Shown here piece by piece: positions 1 to 9,316 of a DNA stretch of 20,384 nucleotides; the stretch's first letter is position 1; every line of letters starts with the position of its first letter. The position numbers were made by a program, and so were the translations under genes. The notes under the pieces are model-generated. The model had not been told where the DNA came from. It worked only from the letters and a program-made list of their open reading frames with translations, and did not search any database. Source of the stretch: Chara braunii (lineage: Eukaryota > Streptophyta > Charophyceae > Charales > Characeae); assembly GCA_003427395.1 (NCBI GenBank), contig BFEA01000125.1, positions 444,224 through 464,607 of the forward strand, given 5' to 3'.

Positions 1-171
1 TACCTGGCCCTTGGTGTCTCCAAGGGCACAAGGTACACCAAGACCAGGAGGGTCTTGGCCTTCACTGCAGCCAGCCAACTGTAGGGGAAAGGGGGTTGAG
101 ATCTTGATCAACCCCTAGCAGCAACTGTTCTGCAGATGTGCAGATCTAGGGTCTGCTGTGTGAGCAGACCC
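1..171. repeat. Cluster of short perfect hairpins
   Basis: Three strong inverted repeats lie in the first 171 bases. At 1-35, tacct pairs with aggta around an inner stem (7-14 with 20-26). At 38-58, ccaagacc pairs with ggtcttgg across a 5-nt loop. At 149-171, gggtctgct pairs with agcagaccc (9 bp, 5-nt loop). A weaker 6-bp stem lies at 130-145. These sit in what I infer is the internal region of the minus-strand LTR element. The function is unknown; they may be structured RNA or simply palindrome-rich repeat DNA. Confidence 0.6.
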
Positions 172-431
172 TCACCACTGTAGAGCAGCCCCCTAAGCAG
201 GGGGGTCTTCTGTTCCAGCACCAGCTGCTATGTGGCAGGGCAGATGGCCACGTACCCAGCCAACAGTAGCCAACGGCGGGGGGGGGGGGCAAATAGCAGC
301 CCGGCCGTTGCTGATCTGCTGCTCGCTGTTCAGTGCTCGCCAGCGGGGGGGGGAGGTAAATAGCCAACACGGTACCTCTTTAACACGAGTGTGCCGTGCT
401 ACAATGCCATGTACACTCTGTGGCGAGTGTG

Positions 432-488
432 TTAGCAGGGTGCTCGCGCACGTGCATGGCCCGGCAGCCACCTGGGTTCAAACCCCAG
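432..488 (+). repeat. tRNA-derived SINE head (candidate pol III promoter)
   Basis: The 475-485 segment ggttcaaaccc fits the pol III B box consensus GGTTCRANNCC exactly. It sits in a perfect T-arm: ctggg, a 7-nt ttcaaac loop, then cccag (472-488). An A-box-like tagcagggtgc lies about 43 bp upstream (433-443), a normal spacing. No acceptor stem closes around it, so it is not a functional tRNA gene. A tRNA-derived SINE head is the likeliest reading. A chance T-arm palindrome cannot be excluded, and no SINE 3' tail was identified. Confidence 0.35.
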
Positions 489-498
489 CACCAGCAAG

Positions 499-531
499 GC
501 TCCCGGATCTTGATAATATAAATCCGGGAGC
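499..531. repeat. 10-bp perfect inverted repeat
   Basis: gctcccggat (499-508) pairs perfectly with atccgggagc (522-531) across an AT-rich 13-nt loop. It lies just downstream of the tRNA-like T-arm and inside the internal region of the minus-strand element. Confidence 0.7.
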
Positions 532-804
532 GGGGCGGGCGGGGCAGCGGGGCAGCATGGGCGCGTGGCGCGCGCGCTCGTGCAGCGGCCTTGGCCTTGG
601 CGCTTGCGCGCACGTGCTAGTGGTGGCGCCTCCCTTTTTAGCCACGTGTCACCTGCAGCGGGCGCCACCTTTTTTCCCTTCGTTTTCGCTGCTAAACGGC
701 CGAAAAACACCAAAAACAAACCGCTGTCGGGTTTGCTGTATTCCCGGCTGTGCGGACTGCTGGACAGCTGTACGGGGTGGTGGGTGGGAGCAGGAACCGT
801 TCCC

Positions 805-816
805 GCTCTGATACCA
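805..816 (-). other. Primer-binding site (iMet tRNA type)
   Basis: The minus strand reads TGGTATCAGAGC, the primer-binding site typical of plant LTR retrotransposons primed by initiator methionine tRNA. One base (817) separates it from the LTR end at 818. This spacing and orientation show that the element reads leftward and that 818-1128 is its 5' LTR. Confidence 0.85.
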
Positions 817-817
817 A

Positions 818-1128
818 TGTAGCGGACCCACCAGGTGTGGTGCTCCGCTAGTGGTAGAGATGGAGATGGAGGAAGAAGGGGGAGCAAGATGACGCACAGC
901 GCAGCTCCCACAGAGGACTCCAACACACGTACTCCAAAATGTGCAAGTGAAGAATGAGCCTGAAAACAGACAATGGTTGGGGTACACCCCAGCGGACTGA
1001 CGAGACTGGACTGGACTGGCTGGTACCGACAGAGGTACCGGCCTGGACTGGCCTACCCCGAATACAACACAGGCCTGTGAGAACAGGCCAAGGGGCTGGT
1101 CTCACAGGCCAACCCGAGGTCCGCTACA
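818..1128 (-). mobile_element. LTR of a minus-strand retrotransposon (311 bp)
   Basis: The segment starts tgtagcggac (818-827) and ends gtccgctaca (1119-1128), a perfect 10-bp terminal inverted repeat with canonical TG...CA ends. An iMet-type primer-binding site abuts it at 805-816, so on the minus strand it is the 5' LTR. It contains an 11-bp perfect internal inverted repeat (1072-1082 with 1100-1110). No clear TATA box is visible on the minus strand. The partner LTR lies beyond the left edge. Base 1129 begins sequence homologous to 13806 onward, so this element's outer edge coincides with the point where the gypsy LTR copy is cut. Confidence 0.85.
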
Positions 1129-1732
1129 ACGCATCTCATCAAGGCGAAAGTCGTGACAGCCCAAACGAGTGGTATGTATGATTGTATCGATTTCATAAAA
1201 TAAGTCAACTTACGTTGACATGGGTCTTTTGTCTGAGTAGCTTTCGATTGTCTTTGAAAGAAGGGACTATGATTGATTGAGATTTTCTTACGCCTAGGTT
1301 ATCACGTCCTAGTCGACCGGCGTACGTTCTGATCCCTGGGAGATCAGCGCCCCAAGGACGGACGACGATCGGGTTCACTCTGGCATTCAACCATGCGTTT
1401 CTATGCTACAACGAATGAGCAAACGCCATCGGCTGACCTACCTCTGCAATTGCATTATAAAAGCTTTCGCATGTGGGTCGGTAGCTCGGTAGGGATATGC
1501 CCCTAAGGGTGGTGACAGCCCCTTAGAGAAGGTAAGTTGTGCCCCGTGGGAACCTATCCTGTTGTAGGGAACCGTGGGATGTACAGCTGGCGCACTCGGC
1601 CGGAGCGGCGACGGGTCGACACGGGTTACCGTGTTGTCCTCGAGTTGTCTCTAAAAGGTAGGAAACCTAAGTTTCTCCTGCGTGACGCGGCCGGGAGGGC
1701 CCTCGCTCGCGCGGGGGCCGATGCGCTCGACA
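1129..1732 (+). mobile_element. 5' LTR of Ty3/gypsy element (left edge truncated)
   Basis: This 604-bp segment recurs as 13806-14405 with about 25 substitutions and two short gaps by hand alignment, roughly 4% divergence. Both copies end gcgctcgaca. Here the end is followed after two bases by a tRNA-type primer-binding site, which identifies it as the 5' LTR. A TATA box lies at 1456-1462. A hairpin (1503-1508 with 1521-1526) directly precedes a splice donor at 1532. The left edge is set by the neighbouring minus-strand LTR, so the first bases, and possibly more, of the original LTR are missing. Short open frames inside it (for example 1537-1755) have no recognisable product. Confidence 0.85.
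1456..1462 (+). promoter_or_regulatory. LTR TATA box
   Basis: TATAAAA is conserved in the second LTR at 14130-14136. Its position inside the LTR predicts transcription starting near 1485-1490, giving a leader exon of about 45 nt before the GTAAGT donor at 1532. Confidence 0.7.
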
Positions 1733-1924
1733 GGTGGCGCTATTGCCGGGGATAACGGCAAACTACCGTTGTCCCTGGTTGAACGACACTCGGGAATGGA
1801 GCAAGTAAAAAATCTTGTCGTAATGGTTAGTAATCTCTGGACCTCTATAAGTGTAAGGAAGAAACCTTAATAGATGCTACCAAACTCCTAGACTGATTTC
1901 TTGGGTTTATGTTTTGGCCCCTAG
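1532..1924 (+). other. Candidate leader intron ending at the gag ATG
   Basis: AAG|GTAAGT at 1531/1532 matches the consensus donor perfectly and is conserved in the other LTR (14205/14206). The acceptor ends in a T-rich stretch followed by cccctag, with AG at 1923-1924 and the gag ATG at 1925. A CTGAT branch-point-like motif lies at 1893-1897, about 28 nt upstream of the acceptor. Splicing would remove 393 nt including U5 and the primer-binding site, joining a ~45-nt leader straight to the start codon. Splicing is inferred and cannot be shown from sequence alone. Confidence 0.5.
1735..1753 (+). other. Primer-binding site (tRNA-Asp type)
   Basis: TGGCGCTATTGCCGGGGAT starts two bases after the LTR end. 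From family knowledge, plant gypsy elements primed by tRNA-Asp use TGGCGCCGTTGCCGGGGA, so this copy appears to differ at two positions. It fixes the element's plus orientation. Confidence 0.75.
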
Positions 1925-3368
1925 ATGGCCGGTGCCGCAGGACATCGCGACAACGATGACGATGGGAGGAATGACATTCAAGAACTGGCACGGGTCATCC
2001 GGCAATCGCAGCGAGAGCCCTACCCTAAGATTGATGTTCCCGTTGTTCGACGGGAATCATGCCTCATCTTGGGCTGACAAGTTCGAGCAATAGGGATATA
2101 GCAACGAATGGACAGATGAGAAGATGCTTCGCATGGTTAAAAGATACTGTCGGGTGGGGTACCGAGACGAGATCGATGAGCTGGTGCGAATCTCTCATGA
2201 TTGGTCAGATTTTAAGGCGCGGTTGTTGGAGACGTACCAGCTCAGCGACCGGTTGCTCGACCTGCAAGATTTGAGGGCGGTGAATCGTAAAAAGTTTGGT
2301 ACTACCAAACAATTTTTATCGGAATTTGAGCGTGTGGTTCGCCTAATCCCGGATATGTCCGACAAAGATCGTTGTCTTATCTTCCTTGATAACTTCAACG
2401 ACATCAAACAGTCGAAATTGGTTGAAGGGATGCACGGGAGGTATGGTTGGACTAAGGTCCGACAAAATGCGCTGGTGGGGAAGTTCGACGATATCCTCTA
2501 CCGGCTGTTGAGGCAGCAAAAGGAGGAGCGGGAAAAGGTGAAGCTGGGAGAAGTAAAGGACGGTGAAATTTACAAAACTTTGACCTGCATGAGAGAAATG
2601 ATGGAGGGCATGGAGGAGGAAAGGCTGAAGCTTCAAGTCATGTTGGCCAAAGAGAAACATAGTAAGAGGAAGGAGAAAGAGTCGGTAGCAGAAGAAAGTG
2701 ACAGTGAGAGCGAGGAGGAAAAGGAGCCGCCTCGCAAGTTAACAAAGGCGAAGAGGAAGGTCTTGAATCAAATTCGAGGCGGACATGAGACTTCCCGTAA
2801 ACAGGGGAAGAACAGTGGACAAAATAATCAAGGAGGAAATGGCGGTGCTGACGCTGGTTCGTCAGGACAAAGTTCCCAAGATCAAGGGCAGTTCCAGCCG
2901 CAGGGTGGAGGAGGCCGCGGTCGAGGCCGTGGGAACGGACAGCGAAGCCGTTGGGCGTGGCAGCAGGAAGCCACATGTAACTATTGCGCAGAAAAGGGTC
3001 ATATTATGCGGTTTTGCCAACTCCTTTCAAAAGATGAGAAGGAGGGAATAGTCTTCGCCACGATACGTGGTGAAGTCTTTGATTACGAAGGGAACCTGAT
3101 CGACCCCAACATTGAAGGGGGTATGAGGAAGGAGGCGTTTCGCCAAATGGGTCGTCCGCTGTCGGCGATGTTCCGGATTGCTTCTCCTGAAGAAGCGCGG
3201 TTGGCCGGGGTCGAGGAGGTCATGGCGTCGTTACATATTGACGACCCGTCGGCGGAACCAGGAAGGTTTAGGGAACAAGTGGTAGAACGAGCGAAAACCA
3301 TCACGAGGCGGCTTGCCCGATGGCGGGACTCTATTATCCGACTTTGCGTGGACATGGAGGAAGTCTAG
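1925..3368 (+). pseudogene. gag: Ty3/gypsy gag (broken)
   Basis: Gag is the capsid and nucleocapsid protein of the element. The ATG at 1925 has a good context and abuts a likely splice acceptor. Its frame runs 50 codons to a TGA at 2075-2077. The main gag frame is offset by one, with a frameshift near 2040 and a TAG at 2091-2093. The long open part is 2124-3368. Its N-terminal half is a capsid-like helical region resembling retrotransposon gag domains (KFGTTKQFLSEFERVVRLI around residues 58-76). A highly charged Glu/Lys stretch and a Gly/Gln/Arg-rich stretch follow. A CX2CX4HX4C zinc knuckle is encoded at 2976-3017 (residues 285-298). About 110 residues follow the knuckle, an unusually long tail. 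The frame ends at TAG 3366-3368, beyond which the same frame continues open. Confidence 0.85.
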
Positions 3369-3959
3369 CCAGGGTTGCCGAACGTCTTTCTCTTCGGTGA
3401 ATGGGGTGATAAAAGGGAAGATGCGTCTGGCCAAGCAGGGACAACTGCTCCGGGAGAAGCATCGCAAACTGAGCCAATGGTAAGTACGATGCGACCTAGG
3501 ACTGTGCTAAAAAGGAGTGCTCCGACTGTAGCCGTGCAGACTCGGATGCGGCGACGAAACGAGCAGCTTCGGAAGGAAAGAGGGTCTGAAAAGGCGGTGG
3601 AAGAAGAGCCTATCCCCGTTAGTGAGAACGATGAGGATAGCGAGGATGAGAAGTTGCGGGCCGAAGAGGAAGAACGGGCTCGCCGTTGTGCATTGGAAAG
3701 GGAGCCGGAGAAAGGGAAGGCCGAAGTAAGCGAGGAGGAGTCACGAAAGAAGAAGAACATTTATTCGATCCCCGTGGAGCAGGGGGTCGATATCGAGCAA
3801 CTCGTCAATAAGATTCTGGAAAGTCAGCGCGACTTGGTCACGCTGAAGGAAATTTTGGCGGTATCGCCGAAGATGCGAGAAGAGTTTAAACAACGGATGA
3901 CTCGTAAGAGAGTCATGACTGTTAAGCTCGGCGAAGTCATTCCGCCGGAGGCTAACTAG
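3369..3959 (+). pseudogene. Charged gag-pro linker of the gypsy polyprotein
   Basis: This segment is in the same frame as gag and is separated from it only by TAG 3366-3368. It ends at TAG 3957-3959, with the protease segment again in the same frame. It is rich in Glu, Arg and Lys and resembles a disordered linker. Near its end it has a helical block (EILAVSPKMREEFKQRMTRK) that recalls the stretch before the protease in some gypsy lineages, including fungal ones; that resemblance is from memory and is inference. There is no convincing ATG near its start, so it was probably made as part of a polyprotein. Confidence 0.6.
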
Positions 3960-4244
3960 TCCCCGCCTGGGACAAAGATGGATTGGCGAAGTGTGTCAAC
4001 CGACCATATTAAAGTCCAGATTGGTCAACAAAAGTATTCGACACTTGTGGATGATGGAGCCGAAATGAACATTATTCGTGAGCGCCATGCTATTGAAGCC
4101 GGGTTGAAGATCAATCGAGTAGATTATGGGTTTCTCGTGGGCGCTAGCGGATCGACCCCATTTTGCGGGACAGCCAGTGGCGTTCTCGTCACGGTTGGAA
4201 AAGTTAAGGTCCGTTCGTATTTCTACGTGTTACCTAGAGTGTAA
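3960..4244 (+). pseudogene. Retropepsin-like protease segment of gypsy pol
   Basis: It encodes an aspartic protease-like block that would process the polyprotein. The active-site region reads LVDDGAEMNII, with the D-D-G codons at 4050-4058, where most retropepsins have D-S-G or D-T-G. A hydrophobic block with G-A-S-G and G-T-A-S-G follows, then a VKVRSYFYVLP stretch resembling the second half of the fold. It is in frame with gag and the linker and ends at TAA 4242-4244, after which the same frame stays open. Either the D-D-G is a lineage trait or the enzyme is dead. The stop codons argue that this copy is inactive regardless. Confidence 0.6.
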
Positions 4245-4742
4245 CACGAGGTGCTTCTGAGAAGGGCGTTCCTATGTCGATCGGAAAGCATCATCATTAA
4301 CAAGCATGATGGAACTATGTTTGTAATCTTTTGTGATCCTGTCTACGGTTATTACGAAGTGGTCAAGTGTGCGAACACTGGACCCTATTGCTCGCGGAAC
4401 TGGCTGAACCCGGAATCCTATACCTTCCCGGAGTCAGAAAAGTTGAGGAGGGAGAAGGAATCGTTAGGGGAGGAGCCGAATACTCGTGAGTTTTCACTGA
4501 CCCTGCCTGATATTGGGCAGGCAATCGATTTTGTGTCGACACATACGGCGATCGATCCAAATGTGATGCAAGCCTTGACGGAGATCATCACGGAGACCGG
4601 AAGCACAAGAACTATGCGCCTTGTTTACTCCCCGTCGGAGAGGAATAAGGGAGAAGATCAGGAGTTGCCCTCCACTCGACAGGGTCCTTTTTTAGAGGAC
4701 GCAGGCTTGACACCGGCGCCAAACGTAAGTACAAGAAAGTAG
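4245..4742 (+). pseudogene. Pro-RT spacer of gypsy polyprotein
   Basis: The frame is the same as gag and protease and stays open from the TAA at 4242 to TAG 4740-4742. The first part (to about residue 55) may be the remainder of the protease domain. The rest is acidic and variable, with no motif I recognise. The pol frame, offset from this one, is already open by about 4697-4720 and shows a basic block followed by VKAKPVP, similar to the sequence that precedes RT in gypsy elements. A frameshift within roughly 4650-4720 therefore separates the protease and RT frames. Confidence 0.5.
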
Positions 4743-6463
4743 GCGTGAAGGCGAAGCCGGTACCTGTGCTAATCACTCAAGAGGAGAAAGTCTATTATCG
4801 TGAGGAGCGTGAGTGGATAAGAGAAATGAAAGAGAAAGGTGAAAAAGAGTCATGTCGGTTAACCAAAGAAAGAGTGGGAAGTATGATCATTGGGGAGGAG
4901 GACCTCCTTACTGAGCAGGAAAAATGGTATATCATCGATATATTGAGGGAGGAACATCTCTCCTATGCGTTTGATGATGACGAGCGGGGAAGGCTGGATG
5001 TTGATAAAATTCCGATGATTAGAGTTCATACTGTACCACATGAGCCATGGAATGTGAGAGGGCCACGTTATCCGAATTCGGAGGATCACCGTAAAGTGGT
5101 CGCGTATCTCGATGGAAAGATTCAGACAAAAGTTGCAGATTATTCTTACGGGCCGTATGCATCTCCATGGTTCTGTTTCATCAAACCGAATGGTATTCTG
5201 CAATGGATTCAGGACCTTCAGAAGCTGAATTCGGTGACAATTCGAGATGCAGGTTGACTCCCACATGCGGACCTACTGTCGGAGTCTTGTGCAGGGAGGT
5301 CTATCATCACCCTGATCGATTTATATTCCGGGTATGATCAATTTCCCATTTACACTGCGGATCGGCCCAAGATGGCGATGGATAGTCCTCGTGGATTGAT
5401 CCATATGTGTGTGGCGCCGCAGGGGTGGACGAATGCAGTTGTCATTGTTCAGAGATATATGATGAGGGTTATACAACCTTATTGTCCTAACATAACTTCA
5501 CCGTATATTGACGACTTGACTATTCCAGGATCTTGTACGAAGGACTTGACGGAGGTGTTACCGAGCATTCGCCGTTTTGTCTGGGAGCACATCAATGATG
5601 TGGTGAAAGCTCTTAAGAGGTTAAGGGAGTTTAATCTCACAGCTAGTGGGATTAAGTCTCGACATTGTATGAAGAGAGCAGTGATTCTGGGATTTCTTTG
5701 CGACGAGAAAGGTCGCCGGCCGGATGCGAAGAAGACTAATAAAATCTTGGAATGGTCGACCCCTTTCAAGTCGATCACAGATGTGCGAAGCTTCCTTGGA
5801 ACCTGTGGATTTTGGTGCATCTTCATCCGCAGGTTTGCCCCCAGAAGAGAGCACTTGCGAAAGTTTGTGCGCAAAGGCCAGAAGTGGGAATGGGGTCCGA
5901 AGCAACAAGCGGTCGTGGAAGACATAAAGATTGAGTTCCGTGAGGGCGGATTGATCCTTGGAGTTCTTTTTTTCGACGATGATGAAAAGCGTCCTTCTGT
6001 TATTGAGACTGATGCGGGGTCCACAGCCCTAGGAGGGGTCCTAATTCAGAGAGATGTTGAGGGGCAGGAAAGACCTCTAAGATTTGACAGCAGGACTCTG
6101 AATGTTGCTGAGAGGAATTATTCTCAATTCAAGAAGGAAATCTTGGTCGTGCTTCACTGTTTTCGTATCTTTCGAAATTATGTGTTTGGGAGACGCTTCA
6201 TCCTGCGGGTGGATCTGACTGCATTGAAAGAAGAGGAGTCGCAATTGAGTATTAACTATCTTGCCTACCTGACAGATGCGGCCACTCGGCATGGGAAATC
6301 GATATGGAATGCTCCTGCCTTTCACGAGGTACGTCCAGAACTCGTGATGGAGGAACCTGTCATTGAGGAGGACCCATGGGGCGAGCAGACCGCAGAGGAA
6401 ATGATGAGGCTGGCTTTTACCGATGACATCGACCTTAGGCTTGATCCACTAACAATTGAATAG
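4743..6463 (+). pseudogene. pol: Ty3/gypsy reverse transcriptase and RNase H (broken)
   Basis: This makes element cDNA from the tRNA-primed transcript. RT motifs occur in order: YASPWFCFIKPNG, then the first catalytic Asp in LIDLYSGYDQF (5318-5320), APQGWTNA, and the YIDD box at 5504-5515. RNase H follows, with Asp in IETDAGSTALGG (6011-6013), Glu in FKKEIL (6137-6139) and Asp in LRVDLTAL (6212-6214). A TGA at 5255-5257 interrupts RT just before the first catalytic Asp, and TAG 6461-6463 ends the block. The frame is continuous otherwise, so the ATG at 5372 is internal and not a true start. Catalytic residues remain, but the stop makes full-length RT impossible without readthrough. Confidence 0.9.
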
Positions 6464-7855
6464 GGTCATACGCAGGCTGATGACGCTTTCCAGACCGTTG
6501 GAAGGATGTCATATATCATGAACTTGTTGGTTCATGAGGATCGCCTGAGGTTAATGAATGTGGAGGAAGGAGGCAGTGAGGTCAAAGAAGCGTTTAAGGA
6601 AAAGGAGTACGAAGGGGAGTATAAAAAAATAGGCTTGTGGTTGAATGGGGAATTGGATGAAAGTGAGGTTGATCCGGTTGTGCGGAAGAAAAACAAAGGA
6701 TTCGTTGTTCGTGACGGTTATCTCTTTAAGGAGGTTGTTGATGGTGTCCCAAAGAGGGTGGTATGCGGAACCTCTCGGTAGTTGGATGTGATCGCTGCTT
6801 TGCATGATGGGGTAGCCGGTGGGCATAGGTCTGCGCAGGTAACTCTGAACAAAATCCAACGCCTTTATTTCTGGGAAGGGATGAGCAATATGGTGATTGA
6901 CTTCTGTAAATCTTGTTTCCCTCGCCAACAGAGGTCTAACATCCGCTACCTCGAACCCCTAAATCCACGGTATGTGGCAGAACCAGGTGCGGTGGTGCAT
7001 TTGGATCTCCTGGTAATGCCGCCTGGGATAAATGGGTACAGGTATATCTTCGATGTTAGGGACAATTTGACTTGGTTCGTTGATGGTCGTGCCATTCGCG
7101 AACGTACTGGGTTAGTCTTGGCAGAGTGCATTGAGGAATATTACCTCCGTTATCCATTTATTCAAGAGATTGTTATGGACCGAGGAGGCGAGTTTCGAGC
7201 AAAGGAGGTGGAAACGTTTTTAAAGAGATTTGGGGTGAGTTTCAGTTATACGACGAGAGCTCATCCCCAGGCCAATGCACCCGTGGAACGAGGACATGCC
7301 ACCTTGTCTAACTTGTTGGCTAAATGGTGCAAAGGGGAGCCATCAAGATGACCGATTTATTTGAGGGCAGCCTTTTTCGTTGAGAATGTTACCATCAAGC
7401 GAACAACTGGGTATGCTTCCGTCACATTGTGGTTTGGACGACATGCGACTTTTACGATTGAGAGTTTCTTGACCACTTGGCAGAAACAAGACGTGGAAAC
7501 AAAACTCTCAACAGAAGAGTTGTTGGAATTGAGGGCAAAACAGATCATGGTAACCGAAGAGCGGATTGAAGACGCGGCTGTCTCTACTTCTGAAAGCAGG
7601 CAGGCCGACAAGGAAAGATATGATAAAAGGCCACGTGTACGAAAAGAGTCGTTGGAAGTGGGAGACATCGTCTTGTTGTATGGTATGTCGCTAGAAAAAC
7701 AGTGGTCTAGAAAACTAGACAGTCGGTGACTAGGACCATATCGGATCACTAGGAAAACAGAACATGGGGCATATGAAATAGAGGAGTTGGATGGATCCCG
7801 AAGTAGAAATTGGGTATCAGGTGCACATCTACGGAAGTTCATTCCGAGAGTTTAG
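6464..7855 (+). pseudogene. Ty3/gypsy integrase (broken)
   Basis: Integrase inserts the cDNA into chromosomes. After a charged tether region, the HHCC zinc-binding domain is visible: His at 6803-6805 and 6824-6826, and Cys-X2-Cys at 6905-6916. The catalytic core has Asp in VHLDLLV (7004-7006), Asp in VMDRGGEF (7178-7180) and Glu in PVERGH (7286-7288), with exactly 35 residues between the last two (D,D35E). Beyond a final interruption the same frame encodes a GPY/F module (LGPYRIT from 7730) and ends at TAG 7853-7855. In-frame stops lie at TAG 6779-6781, TGA 7349-7351 and TGA 7727-7729. No chromodomain is evident. Confidence 0.9.
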
Positions 7856-8860
7856 TGAATACTTTTTAGAAAAGGGAGGTGGAGGAGCTAATTGGTGACA
7901 TCAATTTTGGTAATTCTTTTTGCTTTTGTATTGTGGTTCAGTTGATTCTGACTTTTGTCTTAGGCTAACCAAGAGAGTTATAAAGTATTAATAAAAGTAT
8001 TGAAGTTGAAAGGTTAACAATGGGATTGTGATTCCTGTTGTTTTGTAATAATGGATCTGTTCTTTACTGTCACAGACGGTTGTAAGATGACTATGATATT
8101 TTTCTCACAATTGTCTCTATGCATAAGAGGTATTGGATACTGGTTGTAAAATAGAAGAGTGATACCAAAGGACTTTGTGAGATTCTTATCATGATGGGAT
8201 GCCCATTGCAAGAAGACTATTGTGAAATAGTTGATGGATGCTTATGTTATTAAAGTATTCATCACATACATAAAGAATTGTAGGACCTGGAATTCTTATG
8301 AAACTTCGTGTATGTGGTTATGAATGCGAGAATTGTAAGTACAATTCTAAGGAGATGATTTGTACTTGGGTCGTATGCCTGACTTAACATGTGTGTTATT
8401 CGTCGGACATGTGATTCAATTACTTGCCATGCCTTATGACTTGGTATTGTTTCGATTGTCATTCAATGAGGAATCCTAATGTTGTGAGCCCCGTAGACGG
8501 TGGTGAGGCCTGTGCCGGAACTTTGTTCCTGGTCCATAGCGGGATATTGTCATCTTTCCTTTCGAAGAGAATGACTACACTATCGTCGAAAGGGAGGAAG
8601 GTGGTAATATGGTTGTTGGAATCAGAGAGAAGGTGGTGAGGGTCGAGTCTAAAGTGGGGCTTGACGTTAAGATGTTATCCTTTGTGGATTACACCACTCC
8701 TCGACGCATTCACAAGACATAAAGGAGATAAATCATGCATGATGATTAAGTTGGAGTGGGAATTAGCCGGACTGGACAAGGACTTATGGAAGCATGATTT
8801 CTCAATGGGATGGTGTCGGCACATGCTGTAGTACAGTGTGAGTATCCTTATGTTTCGTGG

Positions 8861-8955
8861 GGAGCCCGGATTAAACTCCTGGCAGCTAGAGATATGTTGA
8901 GGTGTTAGGAATGCATCCCCATGAACATGAGAGACCCAGGTTAAATTCCTGGCAG
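8861..8955 (+). repeat. 25-bp direct repeat pair, 70 bp apart
   Basis: The 8861-8885 segment (ttaaactcctggcag at its end) recurs at 8931-8955 as ttaaattcctggcag, with similar purine-rich sequence before each. It looks like a degenerate tandem duplication in the non-coding region. Confidence 0.6.
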
Positions 8956-8980
8956 TGTGTGCTATAATGATGAAAGACCC

Positions 8981-9057
8981 GCAGGGGGTTAAGCCTGACG
9001 AGACCTAGACAGGGGGTTATAGCCTGAAGAGAGTCCCATCAGGGGGATAAGCCTGAC
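8981..9057 (+). repeat. Three-copy short tandem repeat
   Basis: Three units share cagggggttaagcctga or close variants: 8982-8999, 9010-9027 and 9040-9056, about 28-30 bp apart. Confidence 0.7.
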
Positions 9058-9268
9058 CCATCTATGAGAGACAAAAGGAAGCATGAGGGGCCGCCGGTGG
9101 GGTGATGCTGGGATCATTCTTCTAAAATGTTCTTGTAATTCCTCAGGTTGGGTAAGGCCAATAGTGGATTCCAGATTCCGGGGAAAGGCATGCCAGAGGT
9201 TATTTCTGGCCCCATTCCAACACGTGACTGAATGAAAGTGCTTTCGAAGGAGGGTTCGAAAGTATCAT

Positions 9269-9316
9269 AAGGCTTGAAAGTAAGCCTTTGTGCTAAAGGC
9301 TTGAAAGTAAGCCCTT
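9269..9316 (+). repeat. 27-bp-period direct repeat
   Basis: aaggcttgaaagtaagcc occurs at 9269-9286 and again at 9296-9313. Each unit also contains an imperfect inverted pair, ggctt with aagcc. Confidence 0.75.

Larger units (their letters stand above)
1..817 (-). mobile_element. Internal region of a minus-strand LTR retrotransposon (partial)
   Basis: This stretch lies immediately downstream, on the minus strand, of an LTR and primer-binding site, so it should be the leader and internal region of that element, running off the left edge. I see no gag, protease or reverse-transcriptase motif in any frame, so the part in the window is non-coding leader or the element is non-autonomous. It contains two G-homopolymer stretches (about 279-288 and 344-352), each followed within a few bases by aaatagc, which look like a degenerate duplicated module. 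It also holds a perfect 10-bp inverted repeat (499-508 with 522-531, 13-nt loop). Confidence 0.55.

Noticed and set aside
146-1390. Several overlapping short open frames on both strands
   Set aside because: Composition follows G- and C-rich repeats, there are no domains, and they overlap an LTR and its leader.
1537-1755. 72-codon frame in the gypsy LTR, repeated at 14213-14422
   Set aside because: It lies in U5, starts with GTG, crosses the primer-binding site, and the two copies differ by a frame-changing 1-bp gap, so it is not under coding constraint.
7871-7895. Polypurine tract and 3' LTR start right after integrase
   Set aside because: The tract is followed by eight unrelated bases before a TG, and nothing downstream matches the 5' LTR until 13806.
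8861-9316. CRISPR-like array
   Set aside because: Only two or three short diverged repeats of three different families in a eukaryotic context. Spacers are not of uniform length.
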